From Lysinibacillus sp. ZYM-1 (lineage in GTDB: Bacteria; Bacillota; Bacilli; Bacillales_A; Planococcaceae), in the NCBI RefSeq assembly GCF_001308875.1, contig NZ_KQ465145.1:1-32891 (forward strand): a DNA stretch of 32,891 nucleotides, read 5' to 3'. The position numbers were made by a program, and so were the translations under genes. Below are positions 1-8,160 of the stretch, one piece after another (position 1 is the first letter of the stretch; each line of letters begins with the position of its first letter). The notes beneath the pieces are model-generated. The model saw nothing but the letters and a program-made list of their open reading frames with translations. It was not told where the DNA came from and made no database searches.

Positions 1-1
1 G

Positions 2-343
2 AGGGAAGGATATCGTCAATATAAATCGAATCCTTTAATTTGTGCTAAGTGTCCAAGCCTATCACAATGTACAGAAAGTAAGAATCACCAAAAGCTCATT
101 CAACGCCATATTTGGGAATCTTATGTGGAGGAAACCGAACATTTACGACATGCCTATGACATCAAACAAATCTATGCAAAGCGTAAAGAAACCATTGAGC
201 GAGTCTTTGCGGATGCGAAGGAAAAGCATGGGATGCGATGGACAACCTTAAGAGGTCTTAAAAAATTGTCCATGCAGGCGATGCTTACTTTTGCTGCCAT
301 GAATTTAAAGAAACTGGCTACTTGGACGTGGCAGGTAACTTAA
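2..343 (+). CDS. IS1182-family transposase, C-terminal part (5' truncated)
   Basis: Reading frame 2 is open from the first complete codon to the TAA at 341-343, giving about 113 residues of a longer protein. It contains a Cys cluster (CAKC, then a Cys nine codons later) followed by a basic stretch with KRKETIERVFADAKEKHGMR and the ending AMNLKKLA. This is the usual C-terminus of DDE transposases of the IS1182 group, with the acidic residue of the catalytic triad in the ERVF region. The upstream catalytic domain is beyond the window edge, so it cannot be said whether the full copy is intact. No start codon is assigned. Identification rests on family resemblance only. Confidence 0.8.
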   Translation, partial: REGYRQYKSNPLICAKCPSLSQCTESKNHQKLIQRHIWESYVEETEHLRHAYDIKQIYAKRKETIERVFADAKEKHGMRWTTLRGLKKLSMQAMLTFAAMNLKKLATWTWQVT

Positions 344-365
344 AAGAGTTTTTATGCTTGAAGAG

Positions 366-404
366 TATGTTTAAACGGGTAGAAAATCACCATTTTTAAA
401 CATA
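366..404. repeat. 10-bp inverted repeat in IS tail
   Basis: TATGTTTAAA at 366-375 is perfectly complementary to TTTAAACATA at 395-404, with a 19-base spacer. It lies directly behind the transposase stop codon. Confidence 0.6.
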
Positions 405-421
405 TTCATAGAAGAAAAAAA

Positions 422-462
422 GACAAAAGGAATCGAGTGTGAACTTCTAGATTCCTTTTGTC
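422..462 (+). terminator. 13-bp hairpin behind the transposase
   Basis: GACAAAAGGAATC at 422-434 pairs perfectly with GATTCCTTTTGTC at 450-462 around a 15-base loop. There is no long T run after it. It may be a weak terminator or a structural element of the IS end. Confidence 0.5.
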
Positions 463-472
463 GACAGTCTGA

Positions 473-501
473 AAGCCCTACATAGAGTAGGGCTTTTTTT
501 A
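473..501 (+). terminator. Rho-independent terminator
   Basis: AAGCCCTAC at 473-481 pairs with GTAGGGCTT at 487-495 around a 5-base loop and runs into a T tract to 499. Oriented to stop rightward transcription from the IS; the leftward MFS gene may also use it weakly. No gene is seen between 502 and 595. Confidence 0.75.
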
Positions 502-595
502 GCGTCAAGAAAGTCTGTATGCGTTTAGGGTTGTTTATAAGCTAAGTTTTTATTGTTTTTTTTATCATCAACAAATTATCTCTTATACGAAATCT

Positions 596-1849
596 TCACT
601 TTTTTGATAGCGTGTCAACATCCATATGCTCGGCAGTAGGTCTGCCAGCTTTTAATAAGACTTTACTGCCCAGAAGGAAAAATCCTTGGATAAATAATAG
701 GATTCCTGTACCGATGAGTAGCCACTCAATAGCAATAACATCTGCAATTGGACCGAAAATTAGCATACCTAAAGGCATCATAGAGGTAGATATCATACTA
801 AGTATGCCAAATACTCTTCCCATATAATCACTTTCTACTTTTTCTTGTAATAACACCGTTGCGGGTGTGTTAAAGATTGGCATAGCTATTCCGGTAACTG
901 TCATGATCACGAGATACAGCCAAAAAACAGGAATGATTCCGAGAGCCACTGTACAAAGGCCGAATAATAAAGCAGATAATGTCATTGTATGCACTTTATT
1001 TTTAAAGCCACCCCATGTTGCGATTGCGATACCACCAATTAACATCCCAATGGCAAAGGCCATCTCGATGGCAGTCAAACGCCAGACATCATCACCAAAG
1101 CTACGGGTAACTTGCAAAGGTGTTAAAAAGGCAGCAGGTGCAGCGAGCAGCATGAAAAAGGCAAAGAACAAGAACAATTGTTTTAAGAAAGCATGCTCTT
1201 TAATGTAGATGAAGCCTTGTTTCATATCACTAAAATAACCTGTTGTTTGTGGCTGATTAGCTTTCGCATGTGCAGGAATTTGCAGAAATATTAAGAAGAT
1301 AGCGATGGCAATAGCAGCTGTCGTCACATCAATTAAGAAAATAGACTCAATTGAAGCCATCGTTAATAATGCACCACTTGCCATAGGTGCAAGAATCATG
1401 ATAAACGCTTGAATACTACTATTTGCACCATTGACTTTCATTAAATGCTCTTCAGGCACAAATTGCGGTAAAATAGCGCCCACAGCTGGTGTTTGAATAC
1501 CTGCACCAACTGCACGTACCGCCGATATAACAAATAGTAGCCAGAGCTCATCATAGCCGATTAAAAATAAAATGGCTAAAATTAGCGTGGATAAGGCAAT
1601 CATGCCATCTGCCAATATAATAAGCCATTTTCGGTTATAGCGATCTGCCCAGACACCAGCAATAGGTGATAAGAAGAAGGTTGGTAAAAAGCCACAAATA
1701 ATCGCAAGGGTCATCATGCTGCCCGATTGCGTTGTAAGCGTGATATACCATGTAATGGCATATTGCACAAGAGCAGAGCCAAAAAGTGAAATCGTTTGAC
1801 TACTTAAAAAAAGTATCGTATTACGTTTCCATTGTTCCAATTTCGTCAT
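596..1849 (-). CDS. Mef-like MFS drug (macrolide-type) efflux transporter
   Basis: A 417-residue polytopic protein with about 12 hydrophobic segments. The loop between TM2 and TM3 reads GVWADRYNRK, the standard MFS motif. The C-terminal half has MGRVFGILSMISTSMMPLG, closely matching the equivalent part of the Mef macrolide exporters (proton-driven antiporters), and PVFNTP/VGAILPQFVPEEHL-like stretches also fit. The assigned ATG has AAAGGG immediately in front with no spacing, so the TTG three codons later (1840) may be the true start. Directly upstream lie a promoter, a leader peptide with an Arg-Leu-Arg motif and an intrinsic terminator, which suggests antibiotic-induced expression. The substrate is inferred from the leader and family resemblance; another hydrophobic drug is possible. 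Confidence 0.85.
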   Translation of the reverse strand: MTKLEQWKRNTILFLSSQTISLFGSALVQYAITWYITLTTQSGSMMTLAIICGFLPTFFLSPIAGVWADRYNRKWLIILADGMIALSTLILAILFLIGYDELWLLFVISAVRAVGAGIQTPAVGAILPQFVPEEHLMKVNGANSSIQAFIMILAPMASGALLTMASIESIFLIDVTTAAIAIAIFLIFLQIPAHAKANQPQTTGYFSDMKQGFIYIKEHAFLKQLFLFFAFFMLLAAPAAFLTPLQVTRSFGDDVWRLTAIEMAFAIGMLIGGIAIATWGGFKNKVHTMTLSALLFGLCTVALGIIPVFWLYLVIMTVTGIAMPIFNTPATVLLQEKVESDYMGRVFGILSMISTSMMPLGMLIFGPIADVIAIEWLLIGTGILLFIQGFFLLGSKVLLKAGRPTAEHMDVDTLSKK

Positions 1850-1892
1850 CCCTTTCTAACAGTAGTGCCTGTGTGGAAAGTTAAAAGACAAC

Positions 1893-1923
1893 AAAAAAGA
1901 GGGGAGTAGAAGTCCCCTCTTTT
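1893..1923 (-). terminator. Attenuator terminator upstream of MFS exporter
   Basis: On the minus strand an 11-bp perfect stem (1913-1923 with 1895-1905, 7-base loop) is followed by six T residues (1898-1893). It lies between the leader peptide and the exporter start, so read-through is needed for expression. This is the classical arrangement of translation-coupled attenuation. Confidence 0.85.
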
Positions 1924-1991
1924 CCAGTATTCCTAAAACAGACTAGACCTAATTCCATTTTCCTTGCACAACAGGCAAAGTGTACACATAT

Positions 1992-2033
1992 TTAATTAGT
2001 AATGTGAAATCGTAGTCTAATTGAAGCTGTCAT
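1992..2033 (-). CDS. Macrolide-type regulatory leader peptide (MTASIRLRFHITN)
   Basis: A 13-codon frame with ATG at 2033-2031 and TAA at 1994-1992. GGAGGG lies 8 bases before the ATG, and a promoter lies 35 bases further up. The peptide MTASIRLRFHITN carries Arg-Leu-Arg, the +X+ arrest motif at which macrolide-bound ribosomes stall. It resembles leader peptides recalled for ermD (MTHSMRLR...) and for mef/msrD elements (MTASMRLR). The codons AGA CTA (2018-2013) are complementary to TAGTCT at 1945-1940, so ribosome occupancy could switch RNA folding before the terminator at 1923-1893. The stalling role is inferred; the frame, binding site and terminator are directly visible. Confidence 0.85.
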   Translation of the reverse strand: MTASIRLRFHITN

Positions 2034-2067
2034 TTGGAATACCCTCCGTTCTATATAAGTTGTGTTG

Positions 2068-2097
2068 ATTGTAGCATAAAGTTCATCGGTGCGTAAA
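2068..2097 (-). promoter_or_regulatory. Sigma-A promoter of leader peptide and MFS exporter
   Basis: On the minus strand, TTTACG (2097-2092) and TACAAT (2073-2068) are separated by 18 bases. Transcription would begin near 2061, giving about 28 bases of untranslated RNA before the leader peptide. Confidence 0.65.
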
Positions 2098-2456
2098 GAA
2101 TGAATCAAACAAAAACTAGGTTGAATTTAAAAATATGGAAATTATAAAAATGGTTTGATAAACTTAGAACAAAAATGAAAGGTAGATCATCTGTGCTTTT
2201 TTCATTGTTCTACTATATTAATAGATTTCATTTAGGGAAAAGTATATTCACCGCTTTCTCGCAGATTTTGTGTTTTTAATTATACATATATTGGAATTAT
2301 ATAGAGTGTTTATTGGATTTCAATCATGCTCCCCTAAAATCAAAGGGAAGAATTACGATTGTATTACTTCATTCATCTGGTGAAGTTGCTTCGGGGACGT
2401 GCATATAGCGAGCACTTATCATATACTAAAATAGATAAATAGAAAATGGAGGAAAT
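2098..2456. other. Intergenic region between divergent genes
   Basis: About 360 AT-rich bases. A TATACT at 2422-2427 could be the -10 of the hydrolase gene, but no fitting -35 is seen. Short imperfect inverted repeats occur near 2328-2350 and 2365-2415; none has a T run. No coding frame with a ribosome binding site was found. Confidence 0.5.
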
Positions 2457-4025
2457 ATGAGAAATAAAAATAGTAAATGGAAACTTATTGCTTTAGTCGC
2501 GATGATTTTTGTGTTATGCCTATCGACAATTCCTGTAAAGACGGTGAAGGCAAGCACGACACAGCCGAAAAAGGAAATGCGGGCTGTCTGGATTTCAACC
2601 GTTCTCAATCTTGATATGAAAGCAGGTATGACTAAGGAGCAGTATACGGCTTGGGCACGCCAAACATTGGATCAATTAAAAGCCAATAAATTGAATACGG
2701 TTATTTATCAAGTAAGACCGACAAATGATGCAATGTATGAGTCTGAGCTAGCGTCATGGTCGTCTTACATAACAGGGAAAAAGCAAGGTACAAATCCTGG
2801 TTACGATCCTCTTGAGATAATAATAGAGGAGGCACATAAACGGGGTATGGAGCTGCATGCATGGATGAATCCTTATCGTGTAACAATGTCTGGACAAAAG
2901 CTAACTGACCTTGCTGCCGATAATGTGGCAAGAACACATCCAAACTGGGTTATCAAATATGGCAAGCAATATTATTTAAATCCAGGTTTACCCGAAGTGC
3001 AAAACTATTTAGTTGAAATAGTAAGAGAGCTAGTAGCCAATTATGATATTGATGCAGTTCATATGGATGATTATTTTTATCCATACAAAATTGCTAATGA
3101 AGCTTTCCCAGATCAAGCAGCTTACAAAAAATATGGTGCTTCCTTTAAAAAGGTGGAAGATTGGCGACGAGATAATGTCAACCAGCTTGTAGAAAATCTT
3201 TACACAGCCATTAAAGACACAAAGCCATATGTTCAATTTGGGATTTCACCATTTGGCGTTTGGCGCAATAAATCACTGGATAAAACAGGAAGCGATACAC
3301 GAGCTGGTGTCAATAATTACGATGATTTATATGCAGACGTCAGAACATGGATTCAAAATGGCACGATTGATTACATTACACCTCAAATTTATTGGTCAAG
3401 AACATTATCTGTTGCGAAATACGGGACATTGCTAGATTGGTGGAGCCATGAAGTACAAACATATGCAAAAACGCATCCTGTTCATCTATACATTGGACTA
3501 GCTGATTACAAGGTTGGCAATGACAGTGATGCAGCATGGAAAAATAAAATGGAATTGCCAAGTCAAATACTAGCAAATCGTTCGGAAAAGGTAGCAGCCG
3601 AGGGGCAAATGCACTTCTCCTTAAGAAGTCTTCAAAACAATAAATTAGGTTATGCAACGATTGTTAGTCAACAACTATATAATTATACAGCGTTGACACC
3701 AGAAACATCTTGGGATGAAGACACAGTGCCGAACACGCCGACTTTTGCACAAGTGACAAAGGAAGCGGCAGGTCGCACGATTGAAATTATAGACGAAAAT
3801 GAAACACAGCCTCGTAAGTATGTCATTTATCGTTTTGCAGGGAACAGAGAAGGTTCTTATAATGACCCTCAAAATATAGTGGATGTTGTTTATAATATGG
3901 ATGGCATTACTAAATTTGTGGACAAGTCGGCTCTTGCTAAGCAAAGCTATACATACGGCATTACGGCTGTATCTGCTACAGGTGTGGAAAGTAAGGAAGC
4001 TTTTGTAGTGAAAGAAGATCAGTAA
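2457..4025 (+). CDS. Secreted family-10-like glycosyl hydrolase (YngK/GHL10 type)
   Basis: 522 residues. An N-terminal signal peptide (basic start, hydrophobic core at about 9-25, likely cleavage after VKA at 32) is followed by the GHL10/DUF187 (TIM-barrel) domain. Hallmarks are MRAVWISTVLN at about 41, HAWMNPYR in the first third, DAVHMDDYFYPY, FGISPFGVWRN and DYITPQIYWS. The last 100 or so residues form a separate beta-rich, FN3-like tail (PNTPTFAQV...). The start is fixed by GGAGG 4-5 bases upstream of the ATG. Family members are thought to cut cell-wall or other polysaccharides; the substrate is unknown. It lies alone, between the divergent exporter and the convergent RND gene, with which it shares a terminator. 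Confidence 0.88.
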   Translation: MRNKNSKWKLIALVAMIFVLCLSTIPVKTVKASTTQPKKEMRAVWISTVLNLDMKAGMTKEQYTAWARQTLDQLKANKLNTVIYQVRPTNDAMYESELASWSSYITGKKQGTNPGYDPLEIIIEEAHKRGMELHAWMNPYRVTMSGQKLTDLAADNVARTHPNWVIKYGKQYYLNPGLPEVQNYLVEIVRELVANYDIDAVHMDDYFYPYKIANEAFPDQAAYKKYGASFKKVEDWRRDNVNQLVENLYTAIKDTKPYVQFGISPFGVWRNKSLDKTGSDTRAGVNNYDDLYADVRTWIQNGTIDYITPQIYWSRTLSVAKYGTLLDWWSHEVQTYAKTHPVHLYIGLADYKVGNDSDAAWKNKMELPSQILANRSEKVAAEGQMHFSLRSLQNNKLGYATIVSQQLYNYTALTPETSWDEDTVPNTPTFAQVTKEAAGRTIEIIDENETQPRKYVIYRFAGNREGSYNDPQNIVDVVYNMDGITKFVDKSALAKQSYTYGITAVSATGVESKEAFVVKEDQ

Positions 4026-4040
4026 CAGCTTATGATTAAA

Positions 4041-4085
4041 AAAACAGCTACACATGCGATTGAATCGCGTGTGTAGCTGTTTTTA
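4041..4085. terminator. Bidirectional terminator
   Basis: A 20-bp stem (4041-4060 with 4064-4083, one G-U pair, 3-base loop) has A residues on the left and T residues on the right, so it can serve the hydrolase gene and the convergent RND gene. Confidence 0.85.
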
Positions 4086-7000
4086 TTAATTTTCTTCACT
4101 ATCTTTACGGTTTTTCTTTAACATCTTAGATAGCATTTCATAAACAATTGGTACTACAACTAATGTTAATAGTGTGGAAGATAATAAACCACCAATTACT
4201 GTAATAGCTAAGTCTTTAGAAATTAAACCACTACCGCCAGAACCCAGTGCCATCGGAACCATAGCGCCGATTGTTGCAATGGCTGTCATAAGAATTGGGC
4301 GTAAACGTGTTGCCCCTGCTTCGAGGATCGCTTCACGCATGGCCAGACCATCATGTTCCATATGAATGATGCGGTCGACTAATACGATGGCATTGGTTAC
4401 AACGATACCAATCAACATCAATAGACCCATCATGACAGATACAGAAATCGTTTGACCTGTTACGAATAAACCAACAAATGCACCAATTACGGCGAATGGT
4501 AGTGAGAATAGAATAGCGAACGGAGCTAAACCTTCACCGAATGTGACAACTAAGATGAAGTATACAATGGCAATTGCCGCCAGCATAGCAACACCCAACT
4601 TCGTGAATGTTTCTTGCATATCTGCAGCAACACCAGCAACACCTGTTGTTACACCTTTTGGTAAATCTAATTTATCAATTTTCTTATCAGCAGCAGAAGT
4701 TGCTTTTGAAATATCATCGCCGATAATCGTACCGGATACAGTTGCGAAGTATTCACCTTTTGAACGAGATAGTGAGTTAAGAGTCGTACCTTCTTCAACA
4801 TCTACTAGCTCACCAATCGTCATCGTTGTGCCTAATGCTGTTTTAATTTCAGTTGCTAAAACATCATCAAGCGAAGTCGCAGCTGCTTTGGCATCACGTT
4901 GAACAATGACATCAATATCTTTTCCATCATTTTTCACCGTTGTTAAAACTTCTTGTGATGTATTTGCATTTAAAGCCATCACGATTTGAGCAGTTGTTAA
5001 ACCATATTGAAGGACATTTTTCTGTTCTACTTTTAGTACATTTTCTACATATGGATCTTCATTATCAGATTTAATATCTTCTAGGCCATCCACATCTTTT
5101 AAAGCACCTTCAACTTGATTTACAGCATCTCGTAGTTTATCTAAGTCATCACTGTATAGTGTGTAGCTTACTTCGTTTGAAGACATAGACATCGAAGAGA
5201 AATTCTGAGATTTCCATTCTCCTGATTGACCGATATTAAATACATAGTCTTCCACTTCTTCACGAGCTTTAGGGAAGTCTTTCATATCTGGATCAAAGAT
5301 TAGGTACATTAAAGCACCGCCAGCGCCTCCGCCCATCATCATTGCTGATGGATCGACATTGTTCGCATCTGTAATGGAAACTTGTAAAATATCAACGTCT
5401 TTACGTTTCATTAATTCTTTTTCAACTTTTTCAACATTAGCCGCAGTTTCATCTGCAAGCTCACCAGTTGAAGGAGTATATGTTAGGTACATAACTTTTT
5501 CTTCTTGTGATCCCATAAAGCTAAACCCAATTAAAGGTGTTAATGCTAGTGAACCGACAAGTAAGAAAATCGCAATTAGAGACGTAATAATTTTATGATT
5601 TAAAGCTTTTTCTAAAATACCTTTGTACCATGTTGCTAGTTTACCAACTTCTTTATGCTGGCTTTCTTTTTTCTCACCGTATAATTTTTTACGGAATAAG
5701 AAATGAGATAATGCAGGTACAATTGTAATTGCTACTAATAATGATGCACCTAATGCAAACGTCATTGTCAGTGCAAATGGCATGAATAATTCGCCAACCA
5801 TACCACCTACAAAAATAAGTGGAGCAAATACAGCCACTGTAACTAATGTTGACGAAAGGATCGGTTTAAACATTTCAATTGTTGCTTCACGAATTAATGC
5901 TCGACCTGTTAATTTTTCCTGTTTTAAATGGATACGTCGATAAATATTTTCAACAACTACAATCGAGTCATCGATAACACGTCCGATGGCAACGGTAATC
6001 GCACCAAGGGTCATAATGTTTAATGTAATATCCATCCAGTTTAGCAGCAGTAATGCCATGAAAACTGAAACTGGGATCGAAACAATCGAAATAATTGTTG
6101 ATTTGAAATCTCGTAAGAATAACAAGATGATTAATACAGCAATTGCACCACCAAATACTGCTTTTTCAATCATTGTAAAGACAGAATCTTCGATTGGGGC
6201 ACCTTGGTCAAGTGAGATGTCTACGTTTAGGCCGTCTAAACGTTTTTCTTCATCTTTCATAAGGTCTTTTACTGCATTTACAACTGTTACCGTATTAGCA
6301 TCTTGGCCCTTAACGATTTGAATAGCAATGGCATCTTTACCGTTTGTACGGGACACAGATTGTACTTTACCTTCTACTTCAATCTTTGCAATGTCACCAA
6401 GACGAACGAATGGTGAAGGATTTGTTGCTGAAGGTGTGACTGGGATTAATAAATCTTTTAGTTCATCCACAGATTTTACCTTACCGTCTACGGAAACGGC
6501 CTGTTCGCCAACAGCAAATTGATATAAACCAAGTGACAATGACATATCACTTGCCTGAATCATTTGCTTGACTGATTCCTCAGTTAAGCCTAATGCAGCC
6601 ATTTTTTCTTCATCATATTTAAATGATACTTGTTCAATGTGCTGACCTGTGATGGTTGCAGAAGCAACACCATCAATTTTTTCGATTTTTGGAAGTAAAA
6701 CATCTTCTACTGTAGAAGTAAGATCGACAATGTCTTCCTTAGAACTACTTATGGATAAAGCTACTACTGGCATCATGTTCATGCTAATTGCCATAATAGT
6801 TGGCTCTTGGGCACCTTCAGGTAATTTAAGATTATCTAAAGCTGCTTCTAACTGCCGTTTTTTCTCATCCATATCAATACCGTAGTCGTATTCAACTTGC
6901 ACTTGTGCTACGTTGGAAGATGATGTTGAGTAAACTGCCTTGACATCTTCTAAGCTTTCTATGGATTTCTCAAATGGGATGGAAAGTTCATTCATGACTT

Positions 7001-7181
7001 GTTCAGGCGTTGCACCAGGATATACGCCCATGACAATTAAGTATGGGATCGAGATATCGGGTATAGATTCCATTTTCATTCTTGTACCGGAATAAATACC
7101 AGAGACAGTGATGATAATTGTTAATAGCCACACTGCCAATTTGTTTTTCAATACGAAATTAACTAAACCTTTCACCTTCAC
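4086..7181 (-). CDS. swrC: RND-family multidrug efflux transporter (SwrC/AcrB-like)
   Basis: 1031 residues, the normal length for the AcrB/MexF and Gram-positive SwrC group. TM1 near residue 14 is followed by a large extracellular porter domain (PDISIPYLIVMGVYPGATPEQV), a central cluster of membrane segments with the proton-relay aspartates in AIGRVIDDSIVVVENIYRR, a second porter domain and a C-terminal membrane bundle ending in a short lysine-rich tail. It starts with GTG (7181-7179), preceded by AAAGGG about 6 bases upstream. No membrane-fusion partner is encoded nearby, as usual for single-component Firmicute RND pumps. It is divergent from a TetR gene with a shared operator, which suggests repression relieved by a substrate. 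In B. subtilis swrC likewise lies by a TetR gene and exports surfactin and bile-like compounds; here the substrate is unknown. Confidence 0.88.
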   Translation of the reverse strand: MKVKGLVNFVLKNKLAVWLLTIIITVSGIYSGTRMKMESIPDISIPYLIVMGVYPGATPEQVMNELSIPFEKSIESLEDVKAVYSTSSSNVAQVQVEYDYGIDMDEKKRQLEAALDNLKLPEGAQEPTIMAISMNMMPVVALSISSSKEDIVDLTSTVEDVLLPKIEKIDGVASATITGQHIEQVSFKYDEEKMAALGLTEESVKQMIQASDMSLSLGLYQFAVGEQAVSVDGKVKSVDELKDLLIPVTPSATNPSPFVRLGDIAKIEVEGKVQSVSRTNGKDAIAIQIVKGQDANTVTVVNAVKDLMKDEEKRLDGLNVDISLDQGAPIEDSVFTMIEKAVFGGAIAVLIILLFLRDFKSTIISIVSIPVSVFMALLLLNWMDITLNIMTLGAITVAIGRVIDDSIVVVENIYRRIHLKQEKLTGRALIREATIEMFKPILSSTLVTVAVFAPLIFVGGMVGELFMPFALTMTFALGASLLVAITIVPALSHFLFRKKLYGEKKESQHKEVGKLATWYKGILEKALNHKIITSLIAIFLLVGSLALTPLIGFSFMGSQEEKVMYLTYTPSTGELADETAANVEKVEKELMKRKDVDILQVSITDANNVDPSAMMMGGGAGGALMYLIFDPDMKDFPKAREEVEDYVFNIGQSGEWKSQNFSSMSMSSNEVSYTLYSDDLDKLRDAVNQVEGALKDVDGLEDIKSDNEDPYVENVLKVEQKNVLQYGLTTAQIVMALNANTSQEVLTTVKNDGKDIDVIVQRDAKAAATSLDDVLATEIKTALGTTMTIGELVDVEEGTTLNSLSRSKGEYFATVSGTIIGDDISKATSAADKKIDKLDLPKGVTTGVAGVAADMQETFTKLGVAMLAAIAIVYFILVVTFGEGLAPFAILFSLPFAVIGAFVGLFVTGQTISVSVMMGLLMLIGIVVTNAIVLVDRIIHMEHDGLAMREAILEAGATRLRPILMTAIATIGAMVPMALGSGGSGLISKDLAITVIGGLLSSTLLTLVVVPIVYEMLSKMLKKNRKDSEEN

Positions 7182-7193
7182 ACCTACCCTTTA

Positions 7194-7222
7194 TTGACTA
7201 TCTAAATTCAATTATTTATACT
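7194..7222 (+). promoter_or_regulatory. Sigma-A promoter of tetR gene
   Basis: TTGACT (7194-7199) and TATACT (7217-7222) are separated by 17 bases. The palindrome at 7223-7240 begins directly after the -10, over the expected transcription start. Confidence 0.8.
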
Positions 7223-7240
7223 AATGACTAATCGGTCATT
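7223..7240. promoter_or_regulatory. TetR operator candidate
   Basis: AATGAC (7223-7228) and GTCATT (7235-7240) form a perfect 6-bp inverted repeat with a 6-base centre, a shape common for TetR operators. It covers the start region of the rightward promoter and lies within the spacer of the leftward promoter, so one bound regulator could block both. Confidence 0.7.
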
Positions 7241-7246
7241 TGTCAA
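7224..7246 (-). promoter_or_regulatory. Promoter of RND exporter gene
   Basis: On the minus strand a perfect TTGACA lies at 7246-7241. A weaker -10, TAGTAT, lies 17 bases further at 7223-7218. The operator palindrome occupies the spacer. Confidence 0.6.
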
Positions 7247-7274
7247 CGAAATGCATTAGGAGAGAGTTAAAAAT

Positions 7275-8108
7275 ATGTTAAAAAAGCAATTAATTATGGA
7301 GAAAGCATTAGAACTGTTTTCTGAACAGGGCTTTGAAGCTACATCTGTACAGCAAATAACGGAACGTTGTGGGATTTCTAAGGGTGCGTTTTATTTATCC
7401 TTCAAAACAAAGGATGAACTTGTTATCTCTATGGTTGACTATTATTTACAACAATTTATTATAGATGTTGACCGAGTAGTCAGAGGGAAGTATAACAAAG
7501 AAACGATATTGGTTGAATTTTATAAAAGCATCTTTCAGGCATTTAAAGATCACTCTGCTTCCGCTCGAGTATTTTTTAATGAGAAAGTCTTCCTAACAAA
7601 AAAAGAACTATTTTATAAAATAACTGCGTATGAAGCAGAGATGTCTAAATCCATCATCTATATGCTTGAGCAACTATATCAGGATAAACTACAAAAAACA
7701 AAGTACGATGTCATGTACTGTATTAAAGGTTTTATGAAGAGCTATGCTGAGCTTTTTATCTTTTCAGATATGCCGCTTGATTTAGAACAATTAGCTAAAT
7801 CTTTAGCAGAGAAAACAGATATTATCGCACGCCATACAACGATACCTTTTATTACGGAGGAACTTGTTACATTTATTGCTAAACCTTGTGAACAGGACAT
7901 ATCTAAGGATACGTTACTGCAATTAATGGAACAAAATATTGATAATACAGAGGATTCCATAGAAAAAGAGTCACTGGAGCTATTAAAACAAGAAATTGAA
8001 AAGCCAACATACAGTAAAGCCATCATAAAGGGGTTAATTGAAAATTTGCGTCTTAACCCAGTGTATCATTGGATTGCTTATGTATGTGCAAAATACTTTA
8101 ATATTTGA
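7275..8108 (+). CDS. TetR/AcrR-family transcriptional regulator
   Basis: 277 residues. The N-terminal TetR DNA-binding domain (residues about 5-52) is clear: KALELFSEQGFEATSVQQI, then the recognition helix region ERCGISKGAFYLSFKTKDEL. The rest is a helical ligand-binding and dimerisation part that is longer than usual (TetR members are mostly 190-220 residues), with an acidic, Glu-rich C-terminal third. GGAGAGAG lies about 8 bases before the ATG. It is divergent from the RND exporter, and the palindrome between them makes it the likely local repressor of both genes. The arrangement resembles yerO-swrC of B. subtilis. The inducer cannot be told from sequence. Confidence 0.9.
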   Translation: MLKKQLIMEKALELFSEQGFEATSVQQITERCGISKGAFYLSFKTKDELVISMVDYYLQQFIIDVDRVVRGKYNKETILVEFYKSIFQAFKDHSASARVFFNEKVFLTKKELFYKITAYEAEMSKSIIYMLEQLYQDKLQKTKYDVMYCIKGFMKSYAELFIFSDMPLDLEQLAKSLAEKTDIIARHTTIPFITEELVTFIAKPCEQDISKDTLLQLMEQNIDNTEDSIEKESLELLKQEIEKPTYSKAIIKGLIENLRLNPVYHWIAYVCAKYFNI

Positions 8109-8117
8109 ACTTTAGAA

Positions 8118-8160
8118 TAGAATTGTTCACTTATCAACAGGTGAACAATTCTATTTTTTT
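8118..8160. terminator. Terminator between convergent genes
   Basis: TAGAATTGTTCAC (8118-8130) pairs perfectly with GTGAACAATTCTA (8141-8153), followed by seven T residues. It stops tetR transcription. The stop codon of the convergent kinase gene lies in the end of the T run. Confidence 0.88.

Larger units (their letters stand above)
1..478 (+). mobile_element. 3' end of an IS1182-type insertion sequence (truncated by window edge)
   Basis: The window opens inside a transposase reading frame that ends at 343. It is followed by two AT-rich inverted repeats (366-375 with 395-404, and 422-434 with 450-462) typical of the non-coding tail of such elements. The exact right end cannot be fixed because the left terminal repeat lies outside the window; the boundary near 478 is a guess based on the start of an independent terminator-like hairpin. 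Confidence 0.6.

Noticed and set aside
1881..1958. Second small frame (25 codons) in the exporter leader, running through the attenuator stem
   Set aside because: The AAGGA before its ATG is only 2-3 bases away, and its codons cover the terminator hairpin; the upstream leader has much better signals.
4543..4902. 119-codon frame opposite to the RND gene, and similar frames at 5986-6321 and 6649-6885
   Set aside because: All are antisense to a complete, well-conserved coding sequence, have no ribosome binding sites and have low-complexity composition.
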